Shown here one piece after another: positions 58,735 to 64,000 of a stretch of 64,000 nucleotides of DNA. The stretch is from contig JAEUNL010000064.1 of NCBI GenBank assembly GCA_016791115.1, forward strand, positions 124,001-188,000, written 5' to 3'. A program made the position numbers and the translations under genes. Under the pieces are notes generated by a model. The model was not told the origin of the DNA. It saw nothing but the letters and a program-made list of their open reading frames with translations, and did not search any database. Every line of letters starts with the position of its first letter. The first letter of the stretch is position 1. The DNA comes from Rhodocyclaceae bacterium. Lineage in GTDB: Bacteria > Pseudomonadota > Gammaproteobacteria > Burkholderiales > Rhodocyclaceae.

Positions 58735-59439
58735 ATGACCCAACGCTTGCTGATCATCGACGACGATACCGGCCTTACTGCGATGCTGACGGACTACCTC
58801 AAGCCCTTCGGCATCGACCTCGTCGCCGCGCACACCGCGGCCGACGGTCTCGAACGACTCCGCGGCACAGGCTTCGACGCGCTGATCCTCGACGTCATGC
58901 TGCCTGATCTCGACGGTTTCTCGGTGGCACGGCTGATTCGTGCGACGCGCGAACCTTGGGCGCAGATCCCGATCGTCATGCTCACCGCGCGCGGCGACGA
59001 GACCGACCGCATTGTCGGCCTTGAACTCGGCACCGACGACTACCTGCCCAAACCCTTCAACCCGCGAGAGCTGCTCGCCCGATTGCGCGCCGTGCTGCGC
59101 CGTCGCGAACCGGTCACCGGCGCGCCTCGTAAATCGCTGCGCTTCGGGCGGCTCGAGATCGACCAGGACACGCGCAGCGTGCTGGTCGACGGCCAGCCGC
59201 GCAATCTCACCGGCTACCAGTTCGACCTGCTGTGGATGCTGGCCAGCAACAGCGGTCGCGTGATGACGCGCGAGGCGATCATGGACCAGCTGCGTGGCGA
59301 CGCGCTGGAGAGCTTCGACCGCAGCATCGACGTGCACATATCGCGCATTCGCGCCGCGATCGAGGACGACCCACGCCTGCCGCGACGCATCATCACCATC
59401 CGCGGCAGCGGTTACCTGTTCGCGCGCGTGCAGGACTGA
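58735..59439 (+). CDS. OmpR-family response regulator (CpxR-like)
   Basis: A 234-residue response regulator. The receiver has the acidic pocket 'IIDDDTG' (Asp10-11), the phosphorylation site Asp53 in 'LILDVMLPDLDG', and Lys106 in 'YLPKPFNPREL'. The C-terminal winged helix ends 'IRGSGYLFARVQD'. The start 'MTQRLLIIDDD' at 58735 is chosen over an upstream ATG that would run into the terminator. It pairs with the histidine kinase 23 bases downstream. Together with the CpxP-like gene it resembles a Cpx envelope-stress system. Confidence 0.95.
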   Translation: MTQRLLIIDDDTGLTAMLTDYLKPFGIDLVAAHTAADGLERLRGTGFDALILDVMLPDLDGFSVARLIRATREPWAQIPIVMLTARGDETDRIVGLELGTDDYLPKPFNPRELLARLRAVLRRREPVTGAPRKSLRFGRLEIDQDTRSVLVDGQPRNLTGYQFDLLWMLASNSGRVMTREAIMDQLRGDALESFDRSIDVHISRIRAAIEDDPRLPRRIITIRGSGYLFARVQD

Positions 59440-59462
59440 ACACGGGGACGATCAACAGCAAC

Positions 59463-60722
59463 ATGCGCAGGCTCTACATCCAGATCTTCCTCGGCCTCAT
59501 CGTCATGATGATCCTCGGCGGCGCCCTCGGCTCCTGGGCATGGCGCGAGCTGCGCGATTCCGGCACGCGTCCGCCGCTGCATTCCGGACTGGCACGCGTC
59601 GCGCAGCGCGTTCTGCCGCCGGCCGGCGCGCCGCGCGAGCAGATGCAGACCGCACTCGAGGATCTCGCCGCGCCGTTGCTCAATCGCGTAACGCTGCGCA
59701 GTGCCGACGGCAAGCTGCTGGCTGCCGTCGGCGAGCCGCTGGCAATGCCGAAACCCGAACGCGTGGAGGGCGGCGTAGTCAGGCTGCCGGACGGCTCTCC
59801 CGCCGCAATGATCGTATTGCAGGATGGCCGCGTGCTGATCGCCCAAGGTGTGCGCCGTGGCCCCTCGCGCAGCGCGCTTGGCGCACTCGGCGCCGCGTTG
59901 CTGGTGCTCGCAATCGGCGCCTACCTGATCTCACGACGCATCACGCGCCGCCTCGAGCGCCTGCAGCAGCGCGTCGAGGCGCTCGGCCAGGGCGACCTGT
60001 CGGCGCGTGTCGATATCGACGGCAAGGATGAAGTCGCCAAGCTGGCAACGAGTTTCAATGCCGCTGCGGCGCGCATCGAAAGCCTGGTGCGCGCACAGCG
60101 CGACACGCTGGCCGCCGCCTCGCACGAGCTGCGCTCGCCGCTGGCGCGCCTTTCGATGGCGGTCGAACTGTTGCAGCGTGCGCCGCGCGAAGACGTGGCC
60201 GAGCGTGCGCGGCGCGATATCGCTGAACTCGACGAACTGATTGACGAACTGCTCACCGCCTCGCGCATGGACGCCGATCCGCGCAACGCTCCAGCCGCCG
60301 ACGTGGAACTGCTCTCGCTCGCTGCAGAGGAAGCGGCACGCGTCGGCGCACATGTTGGCGGCGAAAGCTGCAGCGTACATGGCGATGCACGCCTGCTGCG
60401 ACGTCTGTTGCGCAACCTCCTCGAGAACGCGAGACGCTACGCGGCCGGCAGCGAGATCGACGTAGACGTCGAGGCAATCCCCTACGGCGTGCGCGTGCGC
60501 GTACAAGACCAAGGGCCGGGTGTGCCGCCGGCCGAGCGCGAGCGCATCTTCGAGCCCTTCTATCGCCCGGCTGGCGCCTCGGAGACCGGTAAGGGCGTCG
60601 GCCTTGGCCTGGCCCTTGTACGACGCATCGCCCGCCATCACGGCGGCGAGGCGCGCTACGTCGAACGCCAAGGCGGTGGCGCTTGCATCGAGGTCGATCT
60701 GCACGGCATGGGAACGGCCTGA
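59463..60722 (+). CDS. Envelope-sensing histidine kinase (CpxA-like)
   Basis: A 419-residue sensor kinase. One helix at about 6-28, a periplasmic domain of about 110 residues, a second helix at about 139-157, a HAMP region, then the dimerisation/phospho-acceptor with His221 in 'AASHELRSPL', and an HATPase_c domain with 'LLENARRYA', 'DQGPGVPPAER' and 'GKGVGLGLAL' (N, G1 and G2 boxes). The periplasmic domain is small and CpxA-like. The gene starts 23 bases after the response regulator. Confidence 0.94.
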   Translation: MRRLYIQIFLGLIVMMILGGALGSWAWRELRDSGTRPPLHSGLARVAQRVLPPAGAPREQMQTALEDLAAPLLNRVTLRSADGKLLAAVGEPLAMPKPERVEGGVVRLPDGSPAAMIVLQDGRVLIAQGVRRGPSRSALGALGAALLVLAIGAYLISRRITRRLERLQQRVEALGQGDLSARVDIDGKDEVAKLATSFNAAAARIESLVRAQRDTLAAASHELRSPLARLSMAVELLQRAPREDVAERARRDIAELDELIDELLTASRMDADPRNAPAADVELLSLAAEEAARVGAHVGGESCSVHGDARLLRRLLRNLLENARRYAAGSEIDVDVEAIPYGVRVRVQDQGPGVPPAERERIFEPFYRPAGASETGKGVGLGLALVRRIARHHGGEARYVERQGGGACIEVDLHGMGTA

Positions 60723-60792
60723 CCGCTGCGGGCACGCTCTTGGATTCGACAGGCAGGGCTACAATGCTCCCCTTGCAACGGACCTGCCGATC

Positions 60793-62298
60793 ATGACGCG
60801 CCAAGCTCCTCCGGTACCACTGTTTCGACTCGACGGCATCCGCGCTATCGAGGCTTACTATGTACGCGACGCAAAGCCGTCACTGATGGAGCGTGCTGGC
60901 GCCGCGGCTGCGCAAGTGGCGCTCGAGATGCTCGGCGAGCACGAGGGGCCAGTACTGGTCGCCTGCGGACCGGGCAACAACGGCGGCGATGGTTTCGTGC
61001 TCGCACGCCACCTGCTGCATGCCGGCTGCGAAGTTAGCGTTGCCTTCGCGGGCGATGCAGCGAAGCTGCCGGCCGATGCACGCGAGGCGCACGGAGAATG
61101 GCTGGATGCGGGCGGACACTGCGTGCCCGACATCCCGCAAGGCGAGTTCGCGCTGGCTGTCGATGCGCTGTTCGGCATCGGGCTCGCACGGCCGATCGAG
61201 CGGCGTCACGCAGAATGGATTGCGCTGCTGAATGCCCTCGATTGCCCGATCCTCGCGCTCGACATGCCGAGCGGGCTGGACGTCGATACCGGCCGCGCGT
61301 TCGGCCCTTGCGTGCGCGCAGCGCATACCGCAACCTTCATCGCGATCAAGCCTGGCCTGCTCACGCTTGACGGTCCCGATCACGCCGGCGAAGTCACGCT
61401 GTGCAACCTCGATCTCGACTATGCGGACCGGTTTGCTTCGCCCGGTTGCGTCAACGGGCCGGCACTGTTCGGCGCGCACCTCGTGCCGCGCCCTAAGAAC
61501 AGCCACAAGGGCCTCAACGGCAACGCGGTCGTGCTGGGCGGAGCAGCCGGGATGACAGGCGCAGCGCTGCTGGCCGGCCGGGCAGCGTTGCGGCTGGGCG
61601 CAGGTCGTGTCTTCGTCGGGCTGCTCGAACAAGGGCTGCCCAATGTCGACCCGGTGCAGCCGGAACTGATGCTCCGGCCGGCTCAGGACGCGATCAGCCT
61701 TGCCGGCGTGCTTGCAGTCGGTCCGGGACTCGGGCAAACCGACGCAGCGCTCGAACTGCTGCGCCGTGCCATCGAGGCTGACGCCCCTCTGGTACTCGAC
61801 GCCGATGCGCTGAACCTGCTGGCGCAGCACCCGGTGCTGGCAGGACGCCTACGCCGCCGCCCGCTGCCGACGATCCTGACGCCCCACCCGGCCGAAGCCG
61901 CGCGCCTTATCGGCTGCAACACGAATGCGATTCAGCAGGATCGCATCGCCTCGGCCCTCGAACTGGCGCAGCGGTTCAATGCCTGCGTGGTACTCAAGGG
62001 CTGCGGCAGCGTGCTTGCCGCACCGGACGGACACTGGGCGATCAACCCGACCGGCAACGCCGGCATGGCCAGCGCCGGCATGGGTGACGTGCTCACCGGC
62101 ATGGTCGCCGCACTACTCGCCCAGGGATGGGACGCTTGGCCCGCACTGACAGGCGCCGTCTGGCTGCATGGCGACGCCGCAGACCGCCTGGTCGACGACG
62201 GCATCGGCCCGATCGGCCTAGCGGCTGGCGAATTGATCGACGAAGCCAGACGCGCGCTCAACCAGTTGATCGAGTCATTCCACTCACGATCTGCGTAA
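60793..62298 (+). CDS. nnr: Bifunctional NAD(P)HX epimerase/dehydratase
   Basis: A 501-residue fusion that repairs hydrated NAD(P)H. The N-terminal NAD(P)HX epimerase has 'VACGPGNNGGDGFVLARHL' in part and 'ALFGIGLARPI', with 'PSGLDVDTG'. The C-terminal ADP-dependent dehydratase (ribokinase-like) has 'PRPKNSHKGLNGNAVVLGGA' in part, 'AVGPGLGQ', 'DADALNLL' and 'ILTPHPAEAARL', ending in 'GNAGMASAGMGDVLTGMVAA' in part, the ATP/ADP loop with catalytic Asp. The ATG at 60793 is the natural start; a longer opening to 60520 overlaps the kinase gene and is not family-like. Confidence 0.95.
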   Translation: MTRQAPPVPLFRLDGIRAIEAYYVRDAKPSLMERAGAAAAQVALEMLGEHEGPVLVACGPGNNGGDGFVLARHLLHAGCEVSVAFAGDAAKLPADAREAHGEWLDAGGHCVPDIPQGEFALAVDALFGIGLARPIERRHAEWIALLNALDCPILALDMPSGLDVDTGRAFGPCVRAAHTATFIAIKPGLLTLDGPDHAGEVTLCNLDLDYADRFASPGCVNGPALFGAHLVPRPKNSHKGLNGNAVVLGGAAGMTGAALLAGRAALRLGAGRVFVGLLEQGLPNVDPVQPELMLRPAQDAISLAGVLAVGPGLGQTDAALELLRRAIEADAPLVLDADALNLLAQHPVLAGRLRRRPLPTILTPHPAEAARLIGCNTNAIQQDRIASALELAQRFNACVVLKGCGSVLAAPDGHWAINPTGNAGMASAGMGDVLTGMVAALLAQGWDAWPALTGAVWLHGDAADRLVDDGIGPIGLAAGELIDEARRALNQLIESFHSRSA

Positions 62299-62303
62299 GT
62301 TCC

Positions 62304-63323
62304 TCACAATCGGGCACCCCGGGTGACCGAGCGACCTTTGTACCAGCGCGTCAGTCTTCTGCCCACAGGACGCTCGACCGCGTAGTGAATTGCCGTCGCA
62401 AGTAACAATGCGCCGCCAAAAACGACTGTTAGCCCAAGCCCGACGGTCACTCCCTGCTCGTGCAGATACTGCATCGACGAATACCCGAGATTTCGGTGTG
62501 ATATGTAAAGAGAATAGGAAATCGCGCCGAACCAGATGCTCACTTGATTGACAAGAAAACGCAGCCACCCGGCAACAGCCATCGCGAAGACCGCGAATAT
62601 CGCGCTCGCAACCAAGAGTCCCTCCGTCCCGTGCATATACCACTCCGCGCATGCCGCAAGAAACAGTACCGCGAGGCGCTGACGTTTCCAACCGTCCTTG
62701 CCGATCAGATAGAAGGCGATTCCAGCCATGAAATAGGGAACGTGATCGAAAAGGTAAAGACGCGCGACCAGATCGGGAACCTGAATCCCGAACGTTTCGG
62801 TGGCCACTTTCCATCCACACGCAACCAATATCCAGGCCAGCGCAATATGCTCGATTCGTCGAATGGCGCCAGACCACAGGATGATCGACATTTGGAGGTA
62901 GAAAGCCAGTTCGACGGTAAGACTCCAGAAGACGTTGTCCAGGTTTGGGAAACCGAAGTACTCCTGGAGCATGGTGAGATTCACAACGTAGCCCCCCCAC
63001 CACATGCGCTCCCCGAAAACCGCTGTCTCGATGAACATCATGAATGACAAGGCAGCGATGTAGCCAGGATAGAGCCGGGCGAAACGGGAGAACGCAAAAT
63101 CAGCAACCGTTCTCGACTTGTCCAGCGTGAAGTAGATGACGAAACCGGAGATGGTGAAGAACAGTTTGACCGCGTAGAAGCCATACTCGAGCGGCACGTG
63201 TATCGGCGCGCCTCCCAAGTAGCGTACGCAATACGAGGTGTAATGAGAGGCGACCACGCAAAGCGCCGCAATCCCTCGCATCATGTCGATCTCGTCGAAC
63301 CTTCCGCTGGCGCCTGGCTTCAT
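62304..63323 (-). CDS. Acyltransferase-3 family membrane protein
   Basis: A 339-residue polytopic acyltransferase of the acyltransferase-3 (OafA/NodX) family with about ten hydrophobic helices. The first motif is 'FDEIDMMRGIAALCVVASHY' in part, with the conserved His after the first helix, then 'FFTISGFVIYFTL' and 'RFARLYPGYIAAL', and a late 'SYSLYISHRNLGY'. These enzymes O-acylate cell-surface polysaccharides or lipids. The gene has visibly more A/T at third positions than its neighbours, which may mean transfer. A longer opening to 63920 overlaps the deacetylase gene and is not family-like. Confidence 0.9.
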   Translation of the reverse strand: MKPGASGRFDEIDMMRGIAALCVVASHYTSYCVRYLGGAPIHVPLEYGFYAVKLFFTISGFVIYFTLDKSRTVADFAFSRFARLYPGYIAALSFMMFIETAVFGERMWWGGYVVNLTMLQEYFGFPNLDNVFWSLTVELAFYLQMSIILWSGAIRRIEHIALAWILVACGWKVATETFGIQVPDLVARLYLFDHVPYFMAGIAFYLIGKDGWKRQRLAVLFLAACAEWYMHGTEGLLVASAIFAVFAMAVAGWLRFLVNQVSIWFGAISYSLYISHRNLGYSSMQYLHEQGVTVGLGLTVVFGGALLLATAIHYAVERPVGRRLTRWYKGRSVTRGARL

Positions 63324-63510
63324 GTACGGCCAACCTGGTGACCTGCCGACACAGCCGGCCACCAGCCAAAGTGACGACGCATCGATCGAATCGACCCATG
63401 GTCTGCGCGCCCTGAATCGCCGCCGCCGGACCCATGGACAAGCCCATCCACGAAGAACATGCACCTGCTCCGAAAGGGGGAACGCGAAAATCGCAGACGG
63501 AGAAGGAATC

Positions 63511-64000
63511 TCAACGCCACGACCCGCGCAGCAGTTCCTCGAGCACCACGCTCCACCCGTGGGCGACGTTGTGCAGGTTGTAGCCGCCGCCACCGAACAC
63601 CATGAGTCGCCCCTGGCACAACTCGTTGGCCAGGCGGCACAGGCGCTGTGTGGCGTAGGCATGCGACGACGGCGACAGCGACAGGTGGGCCAGCGGGTCA
63701 CCGGCAAGGCTGTCGACACCGCACTGGCAGAGGATGAAGTGGGGCGCCTGCTCGCGCAGGAACTCCTCGGCGATCTGCCACACCTCGCGGAACTCGGCGT
63801 CGGAGGCGCCGGGCTGCAGCGGCAGGTTGAGCTTGGTACCGACGGCAGCGCCGCTGCCGCACTCGTCCGCAAGTCCGGTGCCGGGGTAGAGGAAACGGCC
63901 GTCTTCGTGGATGTCGACAACGATCAGATCGGGATCATCCTCGTAGCTGTAATAGACGCCATCGCCGTGATGCACGTCGATGTCTACGTAAGCGATGCGC
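63511..64000 (-). CDS. Histone-deacetylase/AcuC-fold protein, 5' end outside the window
   Basis: Only the C-terminal part of about 163 residues is visible; the frame runs off the right edge, so the N terminus is missing from the window rather than from the gene. 'AYVDIDVHHGDGVYYSYED' in part has the zinc Asp/His pair, and 'CQCGVDSLAGDPLAHLSLSP' in part carries the second zinc Asp; the active-site Tyr loop is 'VFGGGGYNLHNVA'. This is the AcuC-like class I branch, closer to the classical deacetylase than the 54.5 kb gene. It lies 187 bases upstream of the acyltransferase gene on the same strand. Confidence 0.9.
   Translation of the reverse strand, partial: RIAYVDIDVHHGDGVYYSYEDDPDLIVVDIHEDGRFLYPGTGLADECGSGAAVGTKLNLPLQPGASDAEFREVWQIAEEFLREQAPHFILCQCGVDSLAGDPLAHLSLSPSSHAYATQRLCRLANELCQGRLMVFGGGGYNLHNVAHGWSVVLEELLRGSWR

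Noticed and set aside
63324-63920. An N-terminal extension of the acyltransferase gene reading into the deacetylase-fold gene
   Set aside because: The extension overlaps the conserved deacetylase end on the same strand and is not family-like.

Overview
The window is a dense, high-GC stretch of a bacterial chromosome, most likely a betaproteobacterium of the Rhodocyclales (Azoarcus/Thauera-like). Supporting signs are the pyrG-kdsA-eno-ftsB gene order, strong G/C bias at third codon positions, many GTG and TTG starts, and an acyl-CoA/ETF catabolic block next to an MCE lipid-transport operon. The assignment rests on gene order and protein character only. No rRNA, tRNA, CRISPR array, insertion sequence or prophage was seen.

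Layout. 1-3.0 kb: end of a SIMPL-domain protein, an MliC-like lipoprotein, dtd, an NlpC/P60 lipoprotein and a DUF6065 protein (plus strand). 3.1-11.1 kb (minus): pyrG-kdsA-Dabb-eno-ftsB, then a prohibitin-like protein and a SAF-domain oxidoreductase, with an isochorismatase-fold hydrolase and a thioesterase upstream. 11.2-22.3 kb: fatty-acid/acyl-CoA metabolism (acyl-CoA dehydrogenase, etfBA, enoyl-CoA hydratase, acyl-CoA synthetase) with a divergent TetR regulator and a paired palindromic operator, a lone CbiM-type permease, tatD, and a DUF1631 gene broken by one base. 22.3-33.4 kb: an MCE lipid transporter that reads on from ppx, then ppk1, a GGDEF-EAL protein and PPK2, so polyphosphate making and breaking sit together. 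33.7-37.9 kb: a secreted DUF1800 protein with a seven-repeat propeller-like front, paired with a Tat-exported DUF1501 protein. 38-47.4 kb: ackA, relA, mtfA, DUF1415, a small secreted protein, tex, an ArsC/Spx-like protein, and an Hsp33 lacking two of four zinc cysteines.

47.4-51.6 kb is the most unusual block. It holds six consecutive minus-strand genes, all for exported proteins: an OmpA-domain protein, a protein made of 35-residue curlin-like repeats, a small secreted protein, a lipoprotein joining a CsgG-like region to a peptidoglycan-binding domain and DUF4384, another small secreted protein, and a GIN-domain (DUF2807) protein. I read it as a candidate curli-like functional-amyloid secretion system that lacks the standard csg gene set.

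52.2-64 kb: an FAD amine-oxidase-like protein, an M20 amidohydrolase, a histone-deacetylase-fold protein with DUF429, an unrecognised 395-residue protein with a possible ADP-ribosyltransferase signature, a Spy/CpxP-like protein followed by an OmpR/CpxA-type two-component pair, the NAD(P)HX repair enzyme, a lower-GC acyltransferase-3 gene, and the start-truncated end of a second deacetylase-fold gene.
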